Origin: SG8-41 sp963699525
GTDB taxonomy: Bacteria; Pseudomonadota; Gammaproteobacteria; Burkholderiales; SG8-41
DNA: 64,000 nt
Reading direction: 5' to 3'
Assembly (NCBI GenBank): GCA_963699525.1
Contig: CAVOUI010000018.1
Span: 172,471-236,470, forward strand
The translations under genes and the position numbers were made by a program. Position 1 is the stretch's first letter. Every line of letters starts with the position of its first letter. The notes below the pieces were generated by a model that saw only the letters and a program-made list of their open reading frames with translations, was not told the DNA's origin and did not search any database. Below are positions 45,897 to 54,557 of the stretch, one piece after another.

Positions 45897-47335
45897 ACGC
45901 AAAAAAGGTCGACGAACTCGTTCACCGGAGTCTGCTCGAGCCGGCGCGAGTCGAGGCACAGCGCGAGAATCGCTTGCTGCTGCTTGGGCGGGAAGCGCCG
46001 CGCAAGGTTCGTGCGGAACTTCGCCACGAGCTGCGGCACGCCTTCCTTGCGCCGGCGGCGGTGGCCGAGGGGATACTCGACCGCCACTTTCTCGGTCTTG
46101 CTGCCGTCGGTAAAGAACACCTGCAGCGCGTTGGCGATCGAGCGCTTCGCGGGATCGAGGTAATCGCGGCTCCACTGCTTGTTCTCCACGCAGGTCATCT
46201 TCGTGCGCAGCCGGTCGATGCGAGGGTCGGCGGCCGCCGCGTCCTCGTAGTCGGCCGCGGTGAGACTCCCCTTGATGAGACCGACCGCCGCCATGTACTG
46301 GATGCAGTGGTCGCGGTCGGCGGGATTGCTGAGCGGCCCGCGCTTGTCGATGATGCGGATCGCCGATTCGTGAGTGGTGATGACGATGCGCTTGATGTCG
46401 TCCAGCCGGTCCTTCACCTGTGGGTGCAACCGGATCGCGGCCTCGACCGCGGTCTGGGCGTGGAACTCCGCGGGATAGGAGATCTTGAACAGCACGTTTT
46501 CCATCACGTACGAGCCGTAGGGGCGGGCGAACCGGAAGGGCCGTCCCTTGAATAGAACGTCGTAGAAACCCCAGGTCTTCGCGGTGAGTGCGGAGGGATA
46601 GCCCATCTCGCCTTTCAGCGCCATCAGCGCGAGCCGCACCGCGCGGGCTGTCGCGTCGCCCGCCGCCCAGGACTTGCGCGAGCCGGTGTTGGGCGCGTGC
46701 CGGTAGGTGCGCAGGCTCTGGCCGTCCACCCACGCGTTCGACAGCGCGTTCACGATCTCGTCGCGGGTGCCGCCCAGCATGTGCGTCACGACGGCGGTGG
46801 AGGCAACTTTCACCAGCACGACGTGGTCGAGCCCCACCCGGTTGAAGCTGTTCTGGAGCGCGATCACCCCCTGGATCTCGTGCGCCTTGATCATGGCCGT
46901 CAGCACGTCGTGGACGAGGAGAGGCTTTTTCCCCTGCGCGAGACGGGTGCGCGAGAGCCAATCCGCAGCGGCGAGAATGCCGCCGAGATTGTCGGAGGGA
47001 TGGCCCCACTCGGCCGCGAGCCAGGTGTCGTTGAAATCGAGCCAGCGGATCATCGCCCCGATGTTGAAGGCCGCGGTGACCGGGTCGAGCTGGTAGGGGG
47101 TGCCCGGCACGCGAGCGCCGTTCGGCACCGTGGCGCCCGGAACGATGGGGCCGAGGAGCTTCGTGCAGGCGGGGTACTCCAGGGCCTCGAGGCCGCAGCC
47201 CAGCGTATCCATCAGGCAGAGCCGCGCGGTGTCGTAGGCCTCCCGGCTCTGGATGCGGTAGCCGCAGACGTAGTCGGCGATGTCCGTCAGCACCTTGTCG
47301 GGCCTGGGACGGACGTTGGCGATCGGCGCGCTCAT
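45893..47335 (-). CDS. prpD: MmgE/PrpD-family 2-methylcitrate dehydratase
   Basis: PrpD dehydrates 2-methylcitrate in propionate breakdown. The start MSAPIANVRPRPDKVL at 47335 gives 480 residues; the frame stays open further upstream but only as an antisense-like extension inside prpC. Motifs include RWLDFNDTWLAAEWGHPSDN, AHEIQGVIALQNSFNRVGLDHV, KSWAAGDATARAVRLALMA and SYPAEFHAQTAVEAA. It overlaps the prpC end by four bases. Confidence 0.92.
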   Translation of the reverse strand: MSAPIANVRPRPDKVLTDIADYVCGYRIQSREAYDTARLCLMDTLGCGLEALEYPACTKLLGPIVPGATVPNGARVPGTPYQLDPVTAAFNIGAMIRWLDFNDTWLAAEWGHPSDNLGGILAAADWLSRTRLAQGKKPLLVHDVLTAMIKAHEIQGVIALQNSFNRVGLDHVVLVKVASTAVVTHMLGGTRDEIVNALSNAWVDGQSLRTYRHAPNTGSRKSWAAGDATARAVRLALMALKGEMGYPSALTAKTWGFYDVLFKGRPFRFARPYGSYVMENVLFKISYPAEFHAQTAVEAAIRLHPQVKDRLDDIKRIVITTHESAIRIIDKRGPLSNPADRDHCIQYMAAVGLIKGSLTAADYEDAAAADPRIDRLRTKMTCVENKQWSRDYLDPAKRSIANALQVFFTDGSKTEKVAVEYPLGHRRRRKEGVPQLVAKFRTNLARRFPPKQQQAILALCLDSRRLEQTPVNEFVDLFCV

Positions 47336-48483
47336 CGGCGCTGGTCGATCGGCACGAACGGGCGCGGCTCGGGGCCGGTGTAGACCGCCGTGGGCCGGAT
47401 GATCTTGTTGTCGATGCGCTGCTCGATGACGTGCGCCGCCCAGCCGCTGGTGCGGGAGATGACGAACACCGGCGTGAACATGGGGGTCGGCACGCCCATG
47501 CGGTGATACGACACGGCCGAGAACCAGTCGAGATTCGCGAACATCTTCTTCTCGCGCATCATCACCTGCTCGATGCGGTCGGCGATCTCGAACATCTCCA
47601 TCGCGCCGGCGTCCTGCGACAGCCGCCGGGCAACCTCCTTGATTACCTTGTTGCGCGGATCGGCAATGGTATAGACGGGATGGCCGAAGCCGATCACCAC
47701 CTCCTTGTTCCGAACGCGCGCCGTAATGTCGCGCTCCGCCGCGCCCGGCGATTCGTAGCGGCCCATGATTTCGAGGCTGACTTCGTTGGCGCCGCCGTGC
47801 TTCGGGCCCTTCAGGGCGCCGATCGCGCCGGTGATCGCGGAGTACATGTCGGAGCCGGTCCCGGCCACCACCCGCGCCGCGAAGGTCGAGGCGTTGAATT
47901 CGTGCTCGGCGTAGAGGTTGAGCGAGGTGTGCATGGCCCTCACCCACAACGGCTTTGCCGGCTTGCCATGGAGCAGGTGCAGGAAATGCCCCCCGATCGA
48001 GTCGTCGTCGGTTTCGACTTCGATGCGGCGCCGGTCGCGGCTGTAGTGGTGCCAGTAGAGGAGCATCGAGCCGAAAGAGGCGATCAGGCGGTCGGCGATC
48101 GCGCGCGCGCCAGAAATGTTGTGGTCGTCCTTCTCGGGAGCGATCGTCCCGAGCGCCGAGCAGCCGGTGCGCAGCACGTCCATCGGATGGGCGGACGCAG
48201 GAATCTGCTCGAGCGTCGTCCTGACCGGCGCGGGCAGCCCGCGCAGCGACCGCAGCCGGCCCTTGTAGGCCGCGAGCTCGGCGCGCGTGGGCAGCTTCTC
48301 GTGGATGAGCAGGTGGGCGATCTCCTCGAATTCGCATTGCTCGGCGATGTCGAGGATGTCGTAGCCGCGGTAATGCAGGTCGTTGCCGCTGCGCCCGACG
48401 GTGCAGAGCGCCGTGCTGCCGGCGGCGATGCCCGACAGCGCGACGGATTTCTTGGGCTTCGGGCCGGCCTGCGCTTCGCTCAT
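47332..48483 (-). CDS. prpC: 2-methylcitrate synthase
   Basis: The 383-residue short-type citrate synthase relative has LHYRGYDILDIAEQCEFEE, SAHPMDVLRTGCSALG, GPKHGGANEVSLEIM, VIGFGHPVYTIADPRN and a C-terminal IDNKIIRPTAVYTG. This is the pattern of PrpC, which condenses propionyl-CoA and oxaloacetate. The true citrate synthase lies at 53217. prpC sits between prpD and mdh on one strand; prpB is not in the window. Confidence 0.92.
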   Translation of the reverse strand: MSEAQAGPKPKKSVALSGIAAGSTALCTVGRSGNDLHYRGYDILDIAEQCEFEEIAHLLIHEKLPTRAELAAYKGRLRSLRGLPAPVRTTLEQIPASAHPMDVLRTGCSALGTIAPEKDDHNISGARAIADRLIASFGSMLLYWHHYSRDRRRIEVETDDDSIGGHFLHLLHGKPAKPLWVRAMHTSLNLYAEHEFNASTFAARVVAGTGSDMYSAITGAIGALKGPKHGGANEVSLEIMGRYESPGAAERDITARVRNKEVVIGFGHPVYTIADPRNKVIKEVARRLSQDAGAMEMFEIADRIEQVMMREKKMFANLDWFSAVSYHRMGVPTPMFTPVFVISRTSGWAAHVIEQRIDNKIIRPTAVYTGPEPRPFVPIDQRR

Positions 48484-48488
48484 GGGGG

Positions 48489-49481
48489 TCAGCCGAGGAG
48501 GTGGCGGATGGAATCGCGCTCTTCGTGCAGCTCCTTCAGCGTGGCCTGCATGGCGGCGCGGCTGAAGTCGCTCAATTCGACGCCCTGGACGATCTCGTAG
48601 CGGCCGTTGCGGCAGACGCACGGATAGCCGTGGAGAACGCCCTCCGCGACGCCGTAGCTCCCGTCGGAGGGCACGCCCATGCTGACCCAGTCTCCGTCGC
48701 GCGTTCCGAAAACCCAGTCACGCACGTGGTCGATCGCGGCGTTGGCCGCGCTCGCGGCGGAGGACAGGCCGCGGGCCTCGATGATCGCCGCGCCGCGCTT
48801 CTGTATGGTCGGGAATGAAGCTCTTCTCGAGCCAGGCGCTGGTCGTTGATCATGGGGCCAGATCTTCTTGCCGTCGATCTCGGCCTGGAAGATGTCGGGG
48901 TACTGGGTGGCGGAGTGATTGCCCCAGACGGTCATCTTGCGCACGCCCGCCACGGCCTTGCCGACTTTCTGCGCGGCCTGGCCCATGGCCCGGTTGTGGT
49001 CGAGGCGCATCATCGAGGTGAAGTTCGATGGCTTCAATCCCGCGGCGTTTTTCATGGCGATGAGGCAGTTGGTATTGGCGGGATTGCCGACCACCAGCAC
49101 CTTCACGTCCCGGCTCGCCCCCGCTGCGAGCGCTTTTCCCTGCGGCCCGAAGATCTTGCCGTTCGCCTCGAGCAGGTCCTTGCGTTCCATGCCCGGGCCG
49201 CGCGGGCGTGCCCCCACCAGCAGAGCGACGTCGGCGTCCTTGAAGGCGACCATGGGATCGGCGGTCGGCACCATCCCGTGGAGGAGGGGATAGGCGCAGT
49301 CATCGAGCTCCATCATGACGCCCTTCAGCGCCTTTTGCGCTTTTTCGTCGGGAATCTCGAGCAGCTGGAGGATGACCGGCTGGTCCCGGCCGAGCATTTC
49401 CCCGTTGGCGATGCGGAACAGCAGGCTGTAGCCGATCTGGCCGGCGGCGCCGGTGACCGCTACGCGCATGGGGCGTTTCAT
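48489..49481 (-). CDS. mdh: Malate dehydrogenase (local frame disturbance)
   Basis: NAD-dependent malate oxidation in the TCA cycle. The start MKRPMRVAVTGAAGQIGYSLLF holds the Rossmann motif; GARPRGPGMERKDLLEANG, VLVVGNPANTNCLI, MMRLDHNRAMGQ and WGNHSATQYPD with the catalytic histidine follow. Between about 48800 and 48855 the frame changes and returns, replacing roughly a dozen residues that should resemble a MINDQRWLEKSFIPT-like stretch; the overall length of 330 is right. Consensus error is more likely than real divergence. Confidence 0.92.
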   Translation of the reverse strand: MKRPMRVAVTGAAGQIGYSLLFRIANGEMLGRDQPVILQLLEIPDEKAQKALKGVMMELDDCAYPLLHGMVPTADPMVAFKDADVALLVGARPRGPGMERKDLLEANGKIFGPQGKALAAGASRDVKVLVVGNPANTNCLIAMKNAAGLKPSNFTSMMRLDHNRAMGQAAQKVGKAVAGVRKMTVWGNHSATQYPDIFQAEIDGKKIWPHDQRPAPGSRRASFPTIQKRGAAIIEARGLSSAASAANAAIDHVRDWVFGTRDGDWVSMGVPSDGSYGVAEGVLHGYPCVCRNGRYEIVQGVELSDFSRAAMQATLKELHEERDSIRHLLG

Positions 49482-49708
49482 GTTATGGACTCCTGAGATG
49501 CGGGACGGAATTTTGCTTTTCGGGAAGGGGCACGGCGCAATGGGAGACACGCGCGCGCTCGATCGTGAATGGATGATAGCGAAGCAGTGACCGCGGTGAC
49601 AAGCACGGTCGCTGGGCGCAATGTGTCTCCCCGACCGGCGCCGGTCCCGCGTGTTCAGGCGCGCGTGCTCACGTGGCGGCGCGCCTTATGCGGCATCGCG
49701 GAAACTGT

Positions 49709-49714
49709 TAGAAT
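49709..49714 (+). promoter_or_regulatory. Candidate -10 element for the sdh operon, in the mdh-sdhC divergent spacer
   Basis: TAGAAT lies 40 bases before the sdhC start; no convincing -35 hexamer stands at the right distance. The 49482-49753 spacer between the divergent mdh and sdhC genes must carry both promoters; nothing else in it could be supported. Confidence 0.35.
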
Positions 49715-49753
49715 TTCAAGCCGCAACGGGCCGGAATCCGCCCCGAAAGACCG

Positions 49754-50128
49754 ATGGCACCGCCGCGGCCGAAATACCTCAATCTGATCCAGATCCGGCT
49801 GCCGCTCCCCGCACTGGTTTCGATCCTGCACCGGGCGAGCGGCGCCGTGCTGTTTCTGATCCTGCCTTTTCTGCTGGTGCTGTTCGAGTGGAGCCTCGAG
49901 TCTCCCCAGACGTTCGCCCGGTTCAAGACCGTGTTTTCCCATTGGGCGATCAAGCTCATGCTGATCGGGGCGGCGTGGGCGTACCTGCACCACCTGTGTG
50001 CGGGCATCCGCCACCTCGCGCTCGATCTCGACTACGGAACGGAGCTCGCGGCCGCGCGCGCGAGCAGCTGGGCGGTGCTCGCGGTGAGCGTGGCCCTCAC
50101 GGCGGCGGTGGCGACAGTCATATGGTGA
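49754..50128 (+). CDS. sdhC: Succinate dehydrogenase cytochrome b556 subunit SdhC
   Basis: The 124-residue membrane anchor has three spans and the signature SILHRASGAVLFLILPF, with a haem-ligand histidine in HHLCAGIRHLALDLDYG. It binds haem b and quinone with SdhD. It opens the sdhCDAB-sdhE-gltA-sucAB-lpdA block. Confidence 0.95.
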   Translation: MAPPRPKYLNLIQIRLPLPALVSILHRASGAVLFLILPFLLVLFEWSLESPQTFARFKTVFSHWAIKLMLIGAAWAYLHHLCAGIRHLALDLDYGTELAAARASSWAVLAVSVALTAAVATVIW

Positions 50129-50469
50129 AGCGACAAGTCGTCGGCGCCCATTACGGCCTGCGCGACTGGCTTGCGCAGCGTGTGACCGCTGTCATCATGC
50201 TGGTCTACACGGTCATCATCCTGTCGGCGGTGGCGGGCCTGCCGCAGATGGATTACTGGCAGTGGAAAGTGCTGTGGCAGACCCCGGTCGTGCGCCTGGC
50301 GACGGTGCTCTTTGTGGCGAGCCTGCTGCTGCACGCCTGGGTGGGCGTGCGCAACATCCTCATGGACTACATCAAGGACGCGGCACTGCGCCTCGCGCTC
50401 TACGTGCTCGTCATCGGGGCGCTCATCGGCTACGCCTCGTGGTCCGTGCAGATCCTGTGGGGGGCGTGA
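50122..50469 (+). CDS. sdhD: Succinate dehydrogenase membrane anchor SdhD
   Basis: The 115-residue protein overlaps sdhC by seven bases and has three spans. GLRDWLAQRVTAVIMLVYT and LLLHAWVGVRNILMDYIKD are the SdhD signatures, the latter with the haem histidine. It anchors SdhAB in the membrane. Confidence 0.94.
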   Translation: MVKRQVVGAHYGLRDWLAQRVTAVIMLVYTVIILSAVAGLPQMDYWQWKVLWQTPVVRLATVLFVASLLLHAWVGVRNILMDYIKDAALRLALYVLVIGALIGYASWSVQILWGA

Positions 50470-52235
50470 TGGGGCTGCCGGTGCGCACCTTTGACGCAGT
50501 GATCGTGGGCGGCGGGGGCTCGGGCCTGCGGGCGGCGCTGGAATTGTCCCGCGCCGAGCTCAGGGTCGCGGTGCTCTCGAAAGTATTCCCGACGCGCTCG
50601 CACACGGTGGCGGCGCAGGGCGGTGTTGCCGCAGCGCTCGGCAATATCGAGGACGACAACTGGCACTGGCACATGTACGACACCGTCAAGGGCTCCGATT
50701 ACCTCGGCGACCAGGACGCGATCGAGTTCATGTGCCGCCGGGCGAACGAGGTGGTCTACGAGCTCGAGCACTTCGGCATGCCCTTCGACCGCCTCGCCGG
50801 CGGCCGGATCTACCAGCGGCCGTTCGGCGGCCACATGCGCGAATACGGCAAGTCCCCGGTGCCCCGCGCCTGCGCCGCGGCCGACCGCACGGGACACGCC
50901 CTGCTGCACACGCTGTACCAGGCGAACCTCAAGGCGAACACCCAGTTCTTCGTCGAGTGGATGGCGCTCGATCTCGTGCGCGACGCGGACGGCACGGTCC
51001 TCGGCGTGACCGCGCTCGAGATGGAGACCGGCGAAGTGATGATGCTGCAGGCGAGGGCGACGGTGTTCGCCACGGGCGGGGCCGGGCGCATCTTCGCGGC
51101 GAGCACCAACGCGTTCATCAACACCGGAGACGGCCTGGGCATGGCGGCGCGCGCGGGCATTCCGCTCCAGGATCTGGAGTTCTGGCAGTTCCATCCGACC
51201 GGTGTGGCCGGTGCGGGCGTGCTCATCACCGAAGGCGTGCGCGGGGAGGGCGGCTACCTCCTCAACAAGAACGGCGAGCGCTTCATGGAGCGCTATGCGC
51301 CGAACGCCAAGGACCTGGCGAGCCGCGACATCGTGTCGCGCGCAATGGCGACCGAGATCAAGGAAGGCCGCGGCGCCGGCCAGGACGGCGACTGCATCCT
51401 GCTCAAGCTCGATCACCTCGGCGAGGAAACCATCAGCCGGCGCCTGCCCGGCATCCGCGAGATCGCGAAGAAGTTTGCCAACGTGGACCCGGTCAAGGAC
51501 CCCATCCCGGTGGTGCCGACCTGCCATTACCAGATGGGCGGCATCCCGACCAATTACCACGGGCAGGTGGTGGCGCCGAAGAACGGCAACGCCGAGGCGG
51601 TGGTGCCGGGGTTCTACGCGGCGGGCGAGTGCGCGTGCGTGTCGGTGCACGGCGCAAATCGCCTGGGATGCAATTCGCTGCTCGATCTGCTGGTGTTCGG
51701 TAAGGCCGCCGGAGAGCGGGTCGTCCAAGACCTGAAGGCGGACGCGGCGGGCCCGCGCGCCCTGCCGAAGGACGCAGGCGAGCTGACGCGGTCGCGGCTT
51801 GCGCGGCTGGACGGCCAGACCGGGGGCGAGCGCGTTGCCGACGTCGGCGCCGAGATGCGCCGCGTCATGCAGCTTCATTGCGGGGTGTTCCGTTTCCCGG
51901 AACTGCTCGCGTCGGGCGTGCAGAAGATCAAGGAAGTGGCGGCGCGCGCGCAGCGGACGGAGATCCGGGACAAGAGCAGGACCTTCAACACGGCGCGGCT
52001 GGAAGCGCTCGAGCTCGACAACCTGGCCGAGACCGCGATGGCCTCGCTGGTTTCCGCCGAGGCACGCAAGGAAAGCCGCGGCTCTCACGACCGCGCCGAC
52101 TGCCCGAAGCGCGACGACGCACACTGGCTCAAGCACACGCTGTGGTACAAGGAAGGCAACCGCCTCGAGTACAAGCCGGTGCACACGAAGCCGCTCAGCG
52201 TGGAAGCGTTCGAGCCCAAGGCCCGGGTCTACTAG
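50469..52235 (+). CDS. sdhA: Succinate dehydrogenase flavoprotein SdhA
   Basis: The 588-residue subunit starts on the last base of the sdhD stop. It has the FAD dinucleotide fold VIVGGGGSGLRAALEL, the FAD-attachment histidine in TRSHTVAAQGG, the substrate site QFHPTGVAGAGVLITEGVRGEGG and the catalytic arginine region NGERFMERYAPN, then the C-terminal domain ending EAFEPKARVY. It oxidises succinate to fumarate. Confidence 0.97.
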   Translation: MGLPVRTFDAVIVGGGGSGLRAALELSRAELRVAVLSKVFPTRSHTVAAQGGVAAALGNIEDDNWHWHMYDTVKGSDYLGDQDAIEFMCRRANEVVYELEHFGMPFDRLAGGRIYQRPFGGHMREYGKSPVPRACAAADRTGHALLHTLYQANLKANTQFFVEWMALDLVRDADGTVLGVTALEMETGEVMMLQARATVFATGGAGRIFAASTNAFINTGDGLGMAARAGIPLQDLEFWQFHPTGVAGAGVLITEGVRGEGGYLLNKNGERFMERYAPNAKDLASRDIVSRAMATEIKEGRGAGQDGDCILLKLDHLGEETISRRLPGIREIAKKFANVDPVKDPIPVVPTCHYQMGGIPTNYHGQVVAPKNGNAEAVVPGFYAAGECACVSVHGANRLGCNSLLDLLVFGKAAGERVVQDLKADAAGPRALPKDAGELTRSRLARLDGQTGGERVADVGAEMRRVMQLHCGVFRFPELLASGVQKIKEVAARAQRTEIRDKSRTFNTARLEALELDNLAETAMASLVSAEARKESRGSHDRADCPKRDDAHWLKHTLWYKEGNRLEYKPVHTKPLSVEAFEPKARVY

Positions 52236-52257
52236 TACCGAAAGCGAAGGCAAACCG

Positions 52258-52953
52258 ATGCGATTTTCGATTTACCGCTACAACCCCGAGTCCATGGACC
52301 GGCCGCGCATGCAGGACTACGACATCGCGCTTGAGCCCACCGACCGCATGCTGCTCGACGCGCTGGTGCGGATCAAGGCGCACGACGACACGCTCGCGTT
52401 CCGCCGCTCCTGCCGTGAGGGCGTGTGCGGCTCGGACGCCATGAACATCAACGGCAAGAACGGCCTCGCCTGCATCACCCGCGTCGCCGAACTGAAGGAG
52501 CCGGTTACGATCCGGCCGCTGCCGGGACTGCCGGTGGTGCGCGATCTCATCGTGGACATGTCGCAGTTCTTCAAGCAATACAACTCGGTGAAGCCGTACC
52601 TGATCAACCACGAGCCGGCGCCGGAGAAAGAGCGCCTGCAGTCTCCCGAGGAACGCGAGGAGTTGAACGGGCTCTACGAGTGCATACTGTGCGCGTGCTG
52701 CACGACTTCCTGCCCGTCGTTCTGGTGGAACCCCGACAAGTTCGTCGGGCCGGCCGGCCTGCTCCAGGCCTATCGCTTCATTGCCGACACGCGCGACCAG
52801 GCGGCCGGGGAGCGGCTCGACGACCTGGAGGACCCCTACCGCCTGTTCCGCTGCCATTCGATCATGAACTGCGTGGACGTGTGCCCCAAGGGCCTCAATC
52901 CGACGCGGGCGATTGGCAAGATCAAGGACCTGCTGGTAAAACGGACGGTCTAG
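52258..52953 (+). CDS. sdhB: Succinate dehydrogenase iron-sulfur protein SdhB
   Basis: The 231-residue subunit carries the three clusters: 2Fe-2S cysteines in SCREGVCGSDAMNINGKNGLAC, 4Fe-4S in CILCACCTTSCP and 3Fe-4S with CHSIMNCVDVCPKGLNP. It passes electrons from FAD to quinone. Starting at 52258 gives the normal length. Confidence 0.97.
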   Translation: MRFSIYRYNPESMDRPRMQDYDIALEPTDRMLLDALVRIKAHDDTLAFRRSCREGVCGSDAMNINGKNGLACITRVAELKEPVTIRPLPGLPVVRDLIVDMSQFFKQYNSVKPYLINHEPAPEKERLQSPEEREELNGLYECILCACCTTSCPSFWWNPDKFVGPAGLLQAYRFIADTRDQAAGERLDDLEDPYRLFRCHSIMNCVDVCPKGLNPTRAIGKIKDLLVKRTV

Positions 52954-52964
52954 GGACGCCCGGT

Positions 52965-53201
52965 ATGGGAGAACTCGACCGCGTACGCTGGCGCTGCCGC
53001 CGGGGGCTGCTCGAGCTCGATCTCGTCCTGGCGGCGTTTCTCGAGCGCCGCTACGGGCGCCTCGACGCGGGGCAGCGGCGCCTGTTCGACGAGCTCCTCG
53101 AGCAGCCCGACAACGATCTGCTGGACCTGGCGCTGGGCCGGCGCGAGCCGGAGCCGCGTTACCGGGCGGTGGTGAAGATGCTGCGCGCCGATGAACACTA
53201 G
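52965..53201 (+). CDS. sdhE: FAD assembly factor SdhE
   Basis: The 78-residue helical protein contains the RGxxE motif of the family (RRGLLELDLVLAAFLERRY). SdhE promotes covalent FAD attachment to SdhA. It starts 11 bases after sdhB and precedes gltA by 15 bases. Confidence 0.93.
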   Translation: MGELDRVRWRCRRGLLELDLVLAAFLERRYGRLDAGQRRLFDELLEQPDNDLLDLALGRREPEPRYRAVVKMLRADEH

Positions 53202-53216
53202 CCTTCGGAGACCCAC

Positions 53217-54512
53217 ATGGCGGAAAAACTGGCAACCCTGACCTTCAGCGACGGCACCCCGCCGATCGATTTCCCGGTCCTGACCGGCAGCGTCGGACCG
53301 GACGTGATCGACGTGCGCGCGCTCTACGCCAAGACCGGGAAGTTCACCTACGACCCGGGCTTCATGTCCACTGCGAGCTGCCGCTCCAGCATCACCTACA
53401 TCGATGGCGACAAGGGCATCCTGCAGTACCGCGGCTACCCGATCGAGCATCTCGCCGAGCATTGCAGCTTCCTGGAAGTCGCGTACCTCATCATGAACGG
53501 CGAGCTGCCGGACCGGCGGCAGCTCGAGGAGTTCGTCGGCATCGTGTCCCGCCACACGATGGTGCACGAGCAGCTCACCCGCTTCTATTCCGGCTTCCGG
53601 CGCGACGCGCATCCGATGGCGGTGCTGTGCGGGGTGGTGGGGGCCCTCTCCGCGTTCTACCACGACTCCATCAACATTCACGACGCGCGCAGCCGGGAGA
53701 TCTCGGCGTTCCGCCTGATCGCGAAGCTGCCGACGTTGACGGCAATGGCCTTCAAGTACAACACCGGCCAGCCCTTCATGTACCCGAAGAACGCGCTGTC
53801 CTACGTCGACAATTTTCTCTACATGATGTTCGGCACGCCGTGCGAGGAGTACCGTCCCAACCCGGTGCTCTCGCGCGCGATGGAGCGCATCCTGATCCTG
53901 CACGCGGATCACGAGCAGAACGCCTCGACCTCGACGGTGCGGCTCGCCGGCTCGACGGGCGCCAATCCGTTCGCCTGCATCTCGGCCGGCATCGCCAGCC
54001 TGTGGGGACCCGCCCATGGCGGCGCCAACGAGGCCGTGCTGAAGATGCTGGGTGAAATCGGCGACGCGAACAACATTGGCGCCTTCATAAAGCGCGTCAA
54101 GGACCGCGACGGCCAGGCCATGCTGATGGGCTTCGGGCACCGGGTCTACAAGAACTACGATCCGCGCGCCAAGCTCATCCAGCAGACCTGCCACGAGGTC
54201 CTGAAGGAGCTCGATCTCAAGGACGACAAGCTGTTCAAGCTGGCGCTGGCTCTGGAGAAGGTCGCGCTCGAGGACGAGTACTTCATCAAGCGCAAGCTCT
54301 ATCCCAACGTGGATTTCTATTCGGGCATCGTCTACAAGGCGCTCGGCATCCCGGTCAGCATGTTCACCGCCATCTTCGCGCTGGCGCGCACCGTGGGCTG
54401 GATCGCGCAGTGGAACGAGCTGATCAGCGACCCGGACCAGAAGATCGGCCGCCCGCGGCAGCTCTTCGCAGGCGCCGCGCGCCGGGAATTCGTGCCCATG
54501 TCCAAGCGATAG
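53217..54512 (+). CDS. gltA: Citrate synthase
   Basis: The 431-residue type II citrate synthase has GILQYRGYPIEHLAEHCSFLEV, WGPAHGGANEAVLKML, MGFGHRVYKNYDPRAK and the active-site aspartate in NVDFYSGIVYKALG. It commits acetyl-CoA to the TCA cycle. The frame is intact. Confidence 0.97.
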   Translation: MAEKLATLTFSDGTPPIDFPVLTGSVGPDVIDVRALYAKTGKFTYDPGFMSTASCRSSITYIDGDKGILQYRGYPIEHLAEHCSFLEVAYLIMNGELPDRRQLEEFVGIVSRHTMVHEQLTRFYSGFRRDAHPMAVLCGVVGALSAFYHDSINIHDARSREISAFRLIAKLPTLTAMAFKYNTGQPFMYPKNALSYVDNFLYMMFGTPCEEYRPNPVLSRAMERILILHADHEQNASTSTVRLAGSTGANPFACISAGIASLWGPAHGGANEAVLKMLGEIGDANNIGAFIKRVKDRDGQAMLMGFGHRVYKNYDPRAKLIQQTCHEVLKELDLKDDKLFKLALALEKVALEDEYFIKRKLYPNVDFYSGIVYKALGIPVSMFTAIFALARTVGWIAQWNELISDPDQKIGRPRQLFAGAARREFVPMSKR

Positions 54513-54557
54513 TGGAGTGGCGGGTGATGGACGGCCACAGCACCGTGAGGTGATGTC

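Noticed and set aside
47336..48337. Upstream extension of the prpD frame by over 300 codons
   Set aside because: It runs through prpC in another frame on the same strand; the conserved PrpD start is at 47335.
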